Of a stretch of 64,000 bases of DNA, positions 12,791-25,239 are shown in pieces. A program made the position numbers and the translations under genes. Each line of letters begins with the position of its first letter. Position 1 is the first letter of the stretch. The stretch is taken from assembly GCA_022829145.1 (NCBI GenBank), contig CM040755.1:21163063-21227062 (forward strand). The letters run 5' to 3'. The notes under the pieces were generated by a model, which saw only the letters and a program-made list of their open reading frames with translations, did no database searches and was not told the DNA's origin. The DNA comes from Albula goreensis. Taxonomy: Eukaryota; Chordata; Actinopteri; Albuliformes; Albulidae.

Positions 12791-13927
12791 TAAGATGTTT
12801 TTTAAAGTTTTTAAGTCAGTAATTTTTTTTTTTTTTCAGTCAGCTGCTGTCATTGTAATTCTAATTACAGTTGAATAAGTGTTTTTTTTTATTTTATATT
12901 GTTTTTTTTTTCTCCAACACAATTTAGTCAACAAACAGATTGGTGGGTTAATTTTCTTGGTTTCTTAACTCATCAAACTATGTTGGTGAAGATCAACATG
13001 AATACTTGTGTTTAACTGTGAGCCAAAGTTAAGGACAAATGCTGATTGAATCCTGGCTATACTCACACTAAATAAAGTTAGTTTATAGATTTTTTATTAG
13101 ATTTTAATGATCTCAATGACACTGTGCAATCTCTGTAGTGAATGACCATTTTACAATATTATTGTTGATAATATGCACAGTGAATAGTAAAATTAAATAG
13201 TAATTGTGTGGCTGCTCACAAACACTGATACATGTTCAGAATGTCTTACAATCTATTTGGAAATGAAAAAAAGGAAAATAGCAGGGCTTAGACACAGGCA
13301 AATTTGTAGTGGTATACATTGTGATATTACAAAAATAGAAAATATTTACACAACTGTCACTCCTGTGAAACCACATTCTGAATGGATAGATTATTAAAAT
13401 CACTATACAGCCTCACTCCTCTTGTGTTTTACATTCTATTACACAAAAACATTAAAGATCAGTGAACCAGTCACATATTCAGGTGGCCAAGCACCAAAGA
13501 CTTCTACCAAAGAAACAGTCTTCACAATGTTTCTTCTTATATCTATTGCCATTACAGTGCAATGGTTTGTGTCCGACATTTTGTTCAGGACAATAGGTGA
13601 CAAAATGGGCGCTTAGTCACTCGACCTCTGTTGGAGTAAGAACGAAATGGCATTTCTCAGTCTCTTTCTATGCATGAGTGTTCTCCAGGCCAATTTAAAT
13701 ACAAATGGGTTTTAGGCTTTTGTAATTAGGTGATTTCAAGAATTCTTTAACATTAGGAAGTCAGATCATGTCTTATTCAGTACAGCTGTACAGTACGAAG
13801 AGGGGAGAAGCAATGCTAGCTTAAGAAAGCTCAAACTGTGGAGAGATAGAGAATGTGGCATCTGAAAAGAATAATATCACATCTATTTAACCATAAGGAA
13901 TTAAAAGTTATTTTATGTATGGTTTTT
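12791..13927. other. Unique AT-rich non-coding sequence
   Basis: T-rich runs at about 12819-12837 and 12901-12910. A GTACAGCTGTAC palindrome lies near 13782. No gene or repeat family is recognised. Confidence 0.55.
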
Positions 13928-13952
13928 TGTGTGTGTGTGTGTGTGTGTGTAT
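13928..13952. repeat. (TG)n microsatellite
   Basis: About twelve TG units followed by AT-rich DNA. Confidence 0.95.
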
Positions 13953-15099
13953 GTTTTAAATAAATAAAAAATAAAGATCAGGAGAACAATGGTAAACCAT
14001 ATCAAATAATGCAACATTTTAATAAACACTATTGTCAGTTTTCTGTGTGAAGCCCTTCTTTTTTGTTTCCTGTCAGCACTGGGCAAAAAAAGTGCTTTTT
14101 CACAGGTTATCAAAGCATCACTAAGTAAAAACACTGATCCATGATCAGTTTAGTCTCTTGATTCACACTGACAAAAAGTAGGCAGGTGACTTGAAGCCTA
14201 GATTTTCACAAGAATGCTTTGCCGGTGGTTGGACATACACGGTATTAATCGTCAAGGGTAGATTACCTCCCTTGAAGCGTCAAATTATGTTTCCTGGCCA
14301 ATCACAGGCTGAGAGAGGAAAATTGAATGTATTGAGTTAATCTGACTTCCTCCGACCCCTACGGAGGTCAGGTAGTGTTGTACCTCACCAAAAGGATTTG
14401 GGGGTCGCTATTGAGGCGTTTTGATTTGTCACAGTTGAAAGAAAGGATTGCTGAACCCAAGAGGTTTTTGATAAATGTAAAAGTGTTTTTTTTTTTATTG
14501 ACAGCAAAGTCTTCCAATATTACATTTCAAATCCATCTGTATTTTATAGTCCTTTTTCCTCTCGAAAATAGGGAAGGAGAATCCTTCCTCCCTTACCTCT
14601 ATGGATCAACCTCTGATTTACAAATATAAAAAACTAAAAGATACAATAATGAACTACATTACAATATGCAACATACAGAGAACATCTGCAAACCACTATT
14701 AGTTGCAGTTAGCACTAACATAAGGGCTGCAATCATTAACATTTAGTGGGATGGACAAGGCAGAGTTTAGAGGCATGAGTGACAAGAGTCAGATGAAGAT
14801 GACAGGGAGTGACAGATATCACTGTGCAATTGGGCCCCAGGTGCAAGCAAAGAGCTACAGACCTGAATAGAGGAGATGGGTACCCACCCCAACCCCTGTG
14901 CAAATACATACAAGGCTGAAGATTTTAGAGAGGAGAGGGTCATTCTAGAAACTATCCTACTTCTGATCATATCAGCAGGCCAGAGGACAGCAGTCACATA
15001 CGTATACTTTACACTTCTCTCAGACACAGGGGCCTGCTATCATGTGCACCTCACCCTCTGCCCGAAACAGCTGTAAAAAAACCCTGATTATCCTCCTGA
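13953..15099. other. Unique non-coding sequence with one hairpin
   Basis: A bulged inverted repeat at 14342-14371 pairs CTGAC-TTC-CTCCG with CGGAGGTCAG around a seven-base loop. Otherwise no gene or repeat family is recognised, and the open frames (up to 86 codons) are unremarkable. Confidence 0.5.
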
Positions 15100-15620
15100 G
15101 GCCCTAGCCTCCCTGGTGACAGTGACAGCCCGGCGCAATGATGTGCCCCCGGCGTCACTCCTCAAGGTCACTTCGCGCTGCCCTCCTCATCGTGCCAGTC
15201 CTGTTTACTGCTGCCTACCACAATAAACCCAATTACTCCTGTCTGCTCCGACAGCAACTTCTGTGATATCTCACAGAGAAAGCCGACTCATATAAATCTA
15301 TAGCCAAGGTAAGACTTGACCCTTTTGACCTGACCAGCTTGGAAGGAGATGTGTGTGGGTGGAGGTTGGTTTCCGCATTTATAACATGTCTTACCCGAGT
15401 CCTTAGTCCCAGGATGGGGGCTGGGTAAAGGCACTCAAGCAAATTTATTTATCTCTCATCATAAACGTATGATGATTATAAACCTGCCATTGTTATCTGC
15501 GGAATGAACAGCCTGCTGGAATATTTGCTGATTTATGTATCGACCGTCTTTATTCCTTTGCACATGCCTTTCCGTCACTGGGGTCATTATCCACCTATGA
15601 GTGCTTTTTTATGAAAGCAT
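15100..15620. other. Candidate conserved non-coding block
   Basis: Two adjoining complex stretches stand out from the AT-rich background. One is a GC-richer part (about 15100-15200) with CpGs such as CCCGGCGCAATG and TTCGCGCTG. The other (15440-15590) is dense in TTTAT/TAAAC/ATTTAT words, including CATAAACGTATGATGATTAT. Both are free of low complexity and have no long open frame. This composition suits a distal enhancer, but conservation cannot be judged from one sequence. Confidence 0.3.
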
Positions 15621-15787
15621 TCAGATATGGATGGGGTAGGATTTCTGCCTCTGACGGAAGAGCATTCTCACTATGGTAGGGTTGCAGCACTGAGCAGCTC
15701 ATTCACCACTATGCTGTTCTTTTACTAACAGAGCAACATTCTGTGAGGTACAATTTTGCAAGAAGGGTGTAATATAAACAAGTTTAG

Positions 15788-15845
15788 TATTATTATTATT
15801 ATTACTAGTAGTGGTAGCAGCAGCTGCAATAATAATAATAATAAT
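15788..15845. repeat. ATT/AAT trinucleotide hairpin
   Basis: A (TAT/ATT)n arm of about 17 bases and an (AAT)n arm of about 18 bases face each other around a CTAGTAGTGGTAGCAGCAGCTGC-type spacer. The two arms are complementary, so the single strand can fold back. The right arm ends three bases before the TTAA that opens the adjacent piggyBac-like element. Confidence 0.85.
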
Positions 15846-15848
15846 CAC

Positions 15849-16125
15849 TTAACCCTTGTGTTATGTTGAAATTGGCTTTGCTTCCTCAATGTTTGGGGTC
15901 CCACAGACCCTAGTGCTGTACATGTCAAAATAATGGTTAAATAATCACCCAATTTTATTTTTTCTCAGGTTTTTTCTACTTCTTCTGACTTCAATTGGCC
16001 GAACATTTTTAAGGAAAAGTCATGAGGTATCAAGCTGACAAAACAATGCTAAGTATGTTTTTTTGAGCTGTTAAAGAGGATCTGGGGTCTCACAGACCCC
16101 AAACAGAAGATGAGGTTTAGTAAAG
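15849..16125. mobile_element. Probable piggyBac-like MITE, diverged right end
   Basis: The left end starts at a TTAA (15849-15852) and reads TTAACCCTTGTGTTATGTTG, a terminus typical of a fish piggyBac-like family. A GGGGTCCCACAGACCC near-palindrome lies about 47 bp inside. On the opposite strand from about 16125 the right part reads CCTCATCTTCTGTTTGGGGTC then TGTGAGACCCC, mirroring the left part (CCTCAATGTTTGGGGTC). The right TTAA is not preserved, so the outer boundary is approximate. No transposase is present. Confidence 0.55.
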
Positions 16126-17173
16126 AGACTAAGCTCTGAGGGCCCCACTCAGATTGATGCACCAGAATGTTCTGGCTCCTGGTACAGTCTTCTTTGCCGC
16201 ACACTCAGCATGTTTCAGTCTGGCGCTACCTATCTGCATGTGCCCTGAGATCAGAATGCACTTAGAATTCCATCTCTGCAGGAGATTTTAGAATTTGAGG
16301 AAGTCATTTTCACCAATGCGGTAGAACAGGTGTCAGGTGCAGTGCTCACCGAGGAGTCAAGTGAAGCCTGCTGTTTGTTTATCAATCAGAGGGCAATGCT
16401 CACTGTCAGGGAACTAAAGCTAACTACACTCCAGTCTCTGAGTACACTTTCATCTGAAACAAGAATACTAATACACAGGTGACTTTTCATTGAAGTGACT
16501 GAGGGCCATTTCAAAACAGGCAAATTTTAATTTTTGCTTCAGGTCGTTATAATTAGAAGGGACAGAAAGTGAAAAGGTAGAGCATGAAAGTCGTGTACCC
16601 TTGTGCTGATTGTTTAAACCATTAATGCTCTCTTACTACGTCCAAGCAGGATGAGACTCAAGTGTGCTAGCCCATTTTCCAGCCTTCTGTGCCATCTAGA
16701 GACTACTTATGGGACTACCAGCTCAATCCTGAGCAAACAAAACATCCCAAGTCTTTAGATAAAATCAGCCAACCCATGTTATATCTGCTGCTCTTCCTAC
16801 AATTTTCTAAATTTTAGTATGCTACTGTGACAATGGAAAGGCTTGCCCCAGGTTTATTTTTCTGAATGGAGGTCCTGCCAAGACTTAAAAAACTTAATAA
16901 TAGAGGGGCTTGACCGGTGCAGGTATTAACGGACTTCAAGATCAGGTCCCCCAGCGAGTGGCTGCCAGAACTGCCCATTTGCGCAGGAGGAGACATGGCA
17001 CCCCCATCACTCTGATGATTTATGCATGGGAAGCGGCTGATAGGTCTAACGCATACCTCATCAGAAAACTATCACAGCAAATAATTACACAGAATAAACC
17101 CTCCCTCATCATCAGACCATGTTGCACAATCTGTTACTCGGCACATTTCAGTGAATGTTTTTTTTATGAAAAA
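16126..17173. other. Unique non-coding sequence, candidate conserved block 16.9-17.15 kb
   Basis: No gene or known repeat is seen. A CTCF-core-like word lies on the minus strand at 16689-16702 with two mismatches. The stretch 16910-17150 is complex and balanced in composition. The 144-codon plus-strand open frame at 16910-17344 runs through the next CA tract and lacks a recognisable domain. Confidence 0.4.
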
Positions 17174-17199
17174 ACACACACACACACACACACACACAC
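17174..17199. repeat. (CA)n microsatellite
   Basis: About thirteen CA units after an A-run. Confidence 0.95.
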
Positions 17200-20100
17200 C
17201 AACAACCACAAGAAAATTAACCGTGGTGCCTACCTATTGTTCTTGAATGTTCTACCTATTGTTCAGAATTGTCAATATTCTGGTCCTGATACATACGTAT
17301 ACATTTCATATACCAAATTGCTAAGACCTGAATGTGACCTATAAAATAATGTTATTAACGTCATGCTGTTGTTACAGATGATTTGATGCATTACAGACTC
17401 AGACATAAAACACATTTCAACAATTTTATTTATTTACTGTTTGACACATTGATAAAGGGTGACTTGTTTTCTGATGCTTGGAAGCCTTTTTTCCTTGCAT
17501 TGATTCTTATGTGCTTTATTTGAATGCTTTTATGTCTTCCACAAATCATCTTTTTCTTGATTTTGAAGCAGCTGCTTCATAACACCGAATCAGTATGCGT
17601 AATCATGCCTTCTCTGTTTTCACCACACATTTTTAAGTGGCATATTTGAGAACAAAACAAAATAAAAATAATACTGCTTGCATACGTACAATGATTGAAC
17701 ACATTCTTTTGGACATAACTCATCTTAAAGGCAAACAATGTCAGCAGGTGAAACACAGGGAATAAAGAAACAATAATAACCTGTAAAAAATGAAACATAC
17801 TTTAAATGTAGAACATATTCTCCTTGCTAACCAAAATTAGGTTTGAAATCAGTAGAGGCACATTCTTGGACATTGAAACCATGTTGAAAACAGGTCACAC
17901 ACCAACTGTTGAAAGGCAGGGAGAAGCAAACAGAGGCTAGGTGGAGCAACAGTGAGCCGCTCCATCTGGTGCCTGGGCATGCCATGAAAAGAGCAAAGCT
18001 GGAAGAGTAAACGGGGGGGACGGATCGAGGCGCACAACCGTCCCCACGTCTGGCGAACCTGGCACTTTCAGCATGGATAACAAGGCGAGACAGGTGGTGA
18101 ATGGATGCTTTGGATACTATATTCGCTGGGCTCCTAGTTGACCCCTGATCCCCATAAAACTCTATGAAGTGTGGATACTTGGATAAGGTAAATAATTGTG
18201 TTTCCTGCAAAGCTTAGGCGAACGCTTGGCTTTGTTCAGTTAACACCCCCGGGTGCTGTTTCCACACTCATAAAAAGGATTCCGAGTGAGAGTGATGGCG
18301 GATGTGGGCCATCTGCCACTAGTATGGTGTGTGTGAAATTTGAAGTCATCGGATACCCCTCAGCTCTGTTCTCAGGTACACACATCAAGCTGGACTGAGC
18401 TCCATTAAGGGTCCTGCAGACAGGAAGCGGTGGAGAAAACACCATCAAATACCTGTGAGTGTCCAGAGTGTCTCCAGATATGCGCACACGTTTATGTGTA
18501 TGAAAGGTTATTTGTAATCAACTGCTACAGTGACCACAAGACTTTACATGAGAGATCAATCAATTTCCAGCTTTGCGAGTTCTCTTTTTTTCCTGGGGAG
18601 CACAGCTTGAAAGCAATCAGAAGCTTTGAATCTGAAGGATTCAATCAGAATGCCATTTTATTTCAGGGTAAACAATGTTTAAATAAATAAAATAACACAG
18701 CTAGCCCAAATCTCTATCCTGCCTTTTCATTTTCACACTTTTGTTAATCATGGCTGCACCTGAGGCCACAGAGAACAGATTGTGATTGATGAGACAGCTG
18801 GACTGGGAGAAGAAGGGAAACCGAGATGGTCCTTCACACTAGCATGCCTAATCTCTGTCAAAAGACCGGCGATTGAGATCTTGTCCTTGACCAAGGGGTA
18901 TGGAAGGTGAAGCATATGTTGCTAGGGCCAGGAAGAGTTCTTTATTTCCTTTAATGTATCCGGTCATGTGGACTGAATCCAACCCACCCTCTCTCCCCCT
19001 GTACCTGTCCGCTGAATGATGATGCCACAGCTTTGAAGAACTTGCGTGGTCGGGGCTCGTGATTCGTTGGGATGTTATACCCTCTCGAATCTTCGCACTC
19101 TGCATGAGAGGGGTGCAGTTACAGTAGTTCACTCTGGACAGCTGCTTAAGTCACCCTCTGTCAGCTCTGCGTCTGCAACCAGCTGGTCACCTGCACAAGG
19201 GGAAGGACCCAATGTTTCCCTGTGTTGCTTTGGAGTTGCTGCATAAACAGGCTTCGCCCAGTGCGACCTTGGGAGTCCTGCCCCAAGCCAGTCATTGTTT
19301 CCACCCAGCCGGTGGGTGAGAGACAGCATCTGCTCCAGCCTGGCGTGTCATCAGCCCCCCTGGTACCTGGAAACAGTCTGGGCCTTCAGCCAACACTGGC
19401 CTGCAGCAAAGACTAGCTCTAATCCTCGCAAGATGCAAAAATTATTTTCTAAAATGTGAAGAGACTGTTATTACAACACCTTTTATACCAAATCAAGATA
19501 CCTACCTCAACCTGCACTCACGTTTTTAATATCATTGTGTCTCAGGCCAGCATCTGTGCCATTGATTGTGATTAATAGATGCTAATGTATCTTTTGTTTT
19601 TCTTGGGAACAAATGTTTTTAAATGATTCTGGCCCCTGATATGTCTTTATGTGCACGATTTGAGTTTAGCTGCTCCAGCTGTGGCCACAGGCTGGCTGAC
19701 GGATATCAATGACCCTGTATAACTTTTTGTCACTCATTAATTTGATTACGCAGTCACATGTATGCACATATGCACTCAAACCCCTTACTGTAATAGGAGC
19801 ATCTGATAGTGGAAAATCTGCACTGGGTTTTGGCAAGAAAAATGAGAAATTTGTAATCTTACATGACCTTTCTGTTTATCACTGGACAATAAGGACAATG
19901 GGCCATCTGCTCCTAAAAGGCCAGAGTATTTTGGTTCAGCCAATCAAAATGAAGTCACGAATACCAACCTTTTTTCCATTTGTACTGCATGTTTTTTTTC
20001 CAAATAGATTTTTTATTTTTTAATCTATTTTGCCTATTTATTTTACGTGAACAATGTCAATATAGGTATCAATATCATATTGATGTGCTTCAAAGTGTGA

Positions 20101-21213
20101 TGAATGATTATTGAGTATTAAAGGTCATTTTCGGTTTGTGCATCCAAGTTAGATAACCTGTGCATGACTTGTATACTTTCTTGCTTAGAATTAATATTTG
20201 CCATTTATTAGGACTACCATGTCCCCATACATACATGCCACAAAATCACAAAATATAGTGTTTCATCAATATTCAGCATCATTTTAACAATACCTGGCTG
20301 GCAATTCATGAAATAAAATATATTGGATTTTGATAGTGCTATTTTCCCTTGTCTATCGGTAATGATTCACAAGGACATCTGAATACCAGAAATACATCAG
20401 AAAATGCTGACATGTTTGCTTATTCACCTGTACATACACTTCTAACATCAAAATACACAAGTGCCCCTCAGAATTCAATATATCAGCATCGATATGGACA
20501 ACCTGCTCTACCCAATAGCAATGCTAATTTGGGGGTTTTCTTGTTTGCATGAGGGATGAGGGGCAGGCTAGCTGGAGGGTTAAATCTTCTGTTTACTATT
20601 CACCCGCAGTGCAGCTAAGTCCTGAATATAAAGAGGCTGCTGTCTGAACCCTTCAACAAGATTGTATTTGACAGCTGAGTTATTTATTCAAAACATATTT
20701 CAATGGAACTCTGCCAAATAAGCTGAAAAGTCTCTTTCTGTAGGCATCCTAATGGCAAGGTTAAAGCAGGGACAATTACAGTGCGCCATTTTCCATGGAG
20801 CCTGCACAGCATCATATCTAATTCAAAAGCACCTTGCCTTTATGGGACCGGATGTCCTTTACATAGGAATGAACTCTCTGGACAGTTAGTTTATGGGTTA
20901 TAACAGCATAAAAGACTGTTTGCAAATTCTCCCAGGACTTTGTTCATTATTGGCCATATGTGCTTGTGCAGATGAAAGATGCATTTCTGAGCGGCAGATG
21001 CACAGGGTCGTGGACTCGGTTCGGTAACTGCTGTGTCCCAACACATGGATCCCTGGTACTGCCAACCTGCCTCCTATTTCTGAACACACTTCAGAGCAGA
21101 CCCATATGCTCTGTATTGTTGAAGAAAATGGCACAAGTTAATTAATTCAAGAGCTTCCTTTAATTAAATTTTTGTTTCTCTTGAAAATCATTTTTATTTC
21201 ACACTGGTGACAG
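17200..21213. other. Unique non-coding sequence, several complex blocks
   Basis: No gene is recognised. GC-richer, non-repetitive parts lie at about 17940-18130, 18240-18440 and 18990-19420. Another complex block sits at 20580-20900. Open frames of up to 127 codons occur on both strands over the GC-richer parts, as expected by chance where stop codons are rarer. None resembles a known protein. Confidence 0.45.
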
Positions 21214-21771
21214 ATTCTGATTAGGGCTGTCAACAATTGTAGAGGTAATCGAGTAATATATTGATTAATCTGATGATTATTTGAGTAGTCGTGAAAACAA
21301 TTACAGTAAAAATTGACTTAAATGAGGGATGAATGAATAATAAAACATTTAATAACATGAAAATTCCAACTAATAAGTTGAACCATTCACAAAAAATATA
21401 AATAAGTTTTGTTTTACATTTACCCTATATTATTTATTTACACAAAATTGTCAGCACTGAAAAAAAATGTCTGTTTACACTGAGATGAGCTAGGAATCTC
21501 GCTGCTAATGATTGAGATGGTTTATAAAGAATTAAATGCAGGTGTTGAACATCCAATCTAAAATATAGTCACTGGTGTACATACCAGCACATCACTGTTA
21601 TACAAGGAAGAATAAAATGATGTATGTGCTGATACACTGCAGTGCTGGTCTGCAGCATGGGGAAACTGGGATAAAAATAAACAAAGATTCGCGGCACAAA
21701 ATTTTAATGGAAGATTTTTACTATTAAGGTACTCAAGTTATCTGAATAATCATTTCAGCCCTAATTCTGAT
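21214..21771. mobile_element. Non-autonomous hAT MITE with target duplications
   Basis: The element occupies 21222-21763 (542 bp) and is flanked by a perfect 8-bp direct repeat ATTCTGAT (21214-21221 and 21764-21771), the target-duplication length of hAT transposases. The left end reads TAGGGCTGTCAACAATTG. The right end, on the opposite strand, reads TAGGGCTGAAATGATTATTC. Both continue into ATCGAGTAAT/ACTTGAGTA-type subterminal words common in fish hAT elements. The interior is AT-rich without a transposase frame. The intact target duplication suggests a fairly well-preserved insertion. Confidence 0.88.
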
Positions 21772-22597
21772 TATCAAGTAATTAGGAATAAATAGCATGA
21801 TTCTTTGTTGTTATGTTACGTTAAATGCAATGCAACAATATTAGGACAGAAAATTGATCCAAATTATTGATCATAATTGCCCAAGCTTAATTCCCTACAA
21901 TCAAAGCATATGGCCACTTGTGCCAGTGAACTGATGCAGGTGCTGTCAACTGCTCCATGTTTAAATTGCTTTCCAAAGTCTTCTCTCAGTCAGTGATTAC
22001 AGATGTATAACCATTGTTTTGGAGTCGTACGTGACACTGTTCCAGAGATAAAAACTGTTCAAAACCTCATTTTTAAATGTGAGGCCCCTCTAACCGGGCC
22101 TTGCACCATGTCTTGATGAGGTGGAAACCAATGGTGTCCTCAAGCATGGGTAGAAACTCTATAGCAACTGCAGACATCCCACAAACGAGCAGGATGAGCA
22201 ACTGAGCAGCAACCAAAACTGCAAATGGTGATCAGCTAACATAGAGGAGAAGAGAGAGTATGGTTGTGCTCCAATACACAAGATGTGTATCCTCTTCTCC
22301 TACACTACTACCTCATCTCCCCTGTGCCTGAAGCTGATCTATATGTCCTCCCTCCAATGTTCCAAAATTGTAGGAGGCGAGTGAGGGAGTTTAAATCTCA
22401 TTTCCCCTCTCCTCCAAATGAAGGACATATTGATGTATCCTACCACGAAAGTCTTTGCACTTTTATTGGTGACGTCTTTGAGCTCATGATCAGTTAGATT
22501 AAAAGACCATCCCACAGAATCTTGTACCATCGAAAGGTTCAAAAATACAACTAGGAATTTACCAACGATTTTGATGAAGGGGAAAGCAGATTAGCTG
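21772..22597. other. Unique non-coding sequence
   Basis: No gene or repeat family is assigned. The part at 22081-22250 has a somewhat repeat-like look but no termini or tRNA boxes that I can support. Overlapping opposite-strand open frames near 22264-22542 are unremarkable. Confidence 0.45.
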
Positions 22598-22737
22598 TTC
22601 CAATGTTCTTAGTATCTTCTCCTTTCCTCTTCTCCCCCACTTGTTTCCTCCCCTCTTTTCCTCTACATACCTCTGGTTTAGAGATAAATGGTAGTGGGGG
22701 AGTGGAGGAAAGGAGTGGAGGAGCAGAAGTATTGGAA
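22598..22737. repeat. 140-bp imperfect fold-back, MITE-like
   Basis: The left arm begins TTCCAAT (22598). The right arm ends ATTGGAA (22737). The arms pair imperfectly over roughly 45 bases, with CTCCTTTCCTC facing its complement and CTCCCCCAC facing GTGGGGGAG, around a pyrimidine-rich centre. One strand is strongly C/T-rich in one arm and G/A-rich in the other. No target duplication is evident, so the element class is open. Overlapping open frames on both strands are artefacts of the biased composition. Confidence 0.6.
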
Positions 22738-24002
22738 TGCACCCTGTACGTTCATGAGGAATGGAATGAGAACAGGAATTGGGGGCAAGGATGCTGAAAA
22801 CGAAAGGGCTCTGAGAATCCTGATAGCTGGCCTGTGGTAAAAAGTAAATAAGAACTATGCAGCCGGGAGACATTTCTCATGCAGTATCCATGCAATCAGT
22901 CACAGACAAAGATATTTCTTTCAGCTTGATGACTTCATCTTAGAACTGTTTCTACTACTTGATGAAGGTCATTTGTTTTATTCTAGACAGAAATTCTTTC
23001 TGTTCTACATATTAAACCCTTTTTTTCTCCTCTGCTAATATTTCTGAGTTATAACTACTCTCTTCCATTCAAAACATGCTTATCACATTTTCAGAATGTG
23101 TGAAAATAGCTCCCATCTCCTCTGTTAATTACTGAAAGTACTGAAGAAAAAAAGACTGAAAAGTCCAACAGTTACTTCAAATTCAGCAAAGTAGTTACTA
23201 TACATTTTTTTTCATTTAATTCCAAACAAACTTTTTAAAGTAATTAATGTAAAGCATAAATCTGCAATTAAAACAATATTTGAATTATTAAAAGTGAGGG
23301 ACATGAAAAGCAAAATAAAAAAGGTCCTTTATTGACTCTTAGCTCTTTGGAAGAAAGGAAGAAATGACACATAATATCAGAATGAGAATGATGATCCTTT
23401 GTGACTGGCTGAAGCCTCTAATGAAATTCTTCTGCAAAACTGAAGACAGATAAATGCATGCAGGAGTAGGAAGTCCCACTTCCTGCCTCCATAAGGCTAT
23501 GCACTGCACCATTCTATCATCTTAAAACACCCCTCCTGAACATTGCCAATAGTTATGCAATGTTATGTATGCAAGAGGGATGAACCACCAGGGCAATGCA
23601 GGTCACCTATGCAACTGGCTGAAGCTAACATGTGCAATAAGGTTGTCTTTTATGATCACACCTTAATGTCCTCAATATCCGTGGCTTGAAACAAGACACA
23701 CAAATTGTCAAAAAAAAGCAAACATAAAATTGAGAGCATTTGCACAGGTGAAGAAAAAAAAACCATGCGTGCTTCAAATTTAAAGATCAATTTGTTAAAA
23801 ACTAAAAAATAAAGAAATATTTAAACATTCAATACATCAACAAGGCTTGCCTTTTTTTTAAGGCTTATTTACAATTCCATTTACAGGTTTATTGCATTTT
23901 CCATTTTCCAATATTTCTGTATCTCTGAATTTCATATCTCTGCAATTTCGTGATCCTGAAAAAGATTCAGTATAAAATGGACTATAAAACATAATAACAA
24001 TG
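22738..24002. other. Unique AT-rich non-coding sequence
   Basis: No gene or known repeat is recognised. Local A-runs occur near 23706-23765. Confidence 0.55.
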
Positions 24003-24024
24003 TTTTTTTTTTTTTTTTTTTTTT
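24003..24024. repeat. Poly-T tract, 22 bases
   Basis: An uninterrupted T run followed by GCGCC. It could be the A-tail of a decayed minus-strand retroposon, but no body is recognised beside it. Confidence 0.9.
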
Positions 24025-25239
24025 GCGCCAATGGAAAGTTTGTACTAGTTCTGGGTGATTAAGTTATTCAATCCATTTTATGTGTCTCACATATAAATAT
24101 CCAGCTCTCAGCTCTCAAAATACCCAACTTTTGTTAATTGAATTGAACTGGAAAAAAAAAAACATTTTACAAGTTTAGCTTTAGCTTTTTTCATCCATTT
24201 CCATTTGTAATTCCCAATCATGCAAGTAGGTCATCATCTTTGTCTCCTATTTGAGATAGCACAAACAAGCATGCATGTCTTCTAAAACACATGTTACATT
24301 GAGCTGGGGATGGATCACAGGAGGGCACTTCCTTTACAACTTTCCGCTGGTTTAGTATGAGTGCCCACAGGCTGGCTGAATGTCTCTTTCCCTAGGCAGA
24401 GCTATAATAATGATGCTGTAGCGGGCTGCTGGGCTAAATCAGGACTGCTGAGGTCTGCACTGTTTGAAATGACCATTTGGTCCATCCACACATTGGAACA
24501 GGGCCTTAACATGATGAGCCACCCATTAACCCATCACTGTACGGTAATATCGCCTTTATTCATAACATAACCCACCTGGCCTTGAATCAATCAACATCTG
24601 TAGTACATTGTGACATGTTTTTATTATTTACAAATACAGATTAATTTTTTGACCATTAAAATTCAATTAAGCCTGATCTGCTGGTACCAATCCTGGCCAA
24701 TTACAATTTTCTTTAATTTAATGTGATTGACAGCCTACACAAACACATTTTCATCAATTTTCTTTTATATCAATTTTCTGCATATAAAACATATAATCAC
24801 TTTATCATTAATGGTAAGTTCCTCTTCACAAAAAAAAAGTATTTCTGCCTAGTCACTATATCACTACGTCTGTCCTCTTTCACCATGTACATTCCCTTTA
24901 CAACATTTTTGCTGAAAGAAAGTTTCAGTGGGTCTCATTACACATGAATTCTAACAGGATCTATACCTATCCTTGCAAATATTGGTGTTGTATGAACTTC
25001 CTTGCATAAAGCTAAGTGGCTAAACTTTCTAGGTTGCTTACAAGCTTATGTTAGCTTGCTAGCTATGTTAGCAATCGATATTTAGCAGAGCAGCAGATCC
25101 TTAACTAATTTTCCCAAGAATGTTATATAACATAGACAAGATTAAAATAAAATGCTCTGATAAATTATCATCGAAGCTGCTGCCAGTGGAACAGGGTGAG
25201 TGTGTGTGAGCATGTGAACCACATGTCTCATTGATCAGC
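24025..25239. other. Unique non-coding sequence
   Basis: No gene is recognised. The part at 25030-25080 is rich in GTTAGCTTGCTAGC-type words, often seen inside fish DNA transposons, so it may belong to the hAT relic that ends at 25341. Confidence 0.45.

Noticed and set aside
14342-14371. Hairpin as a possible functional RNA element
   Set aside because: The stem is short and bulged and has no conserved loop or motif of a known RNA class.
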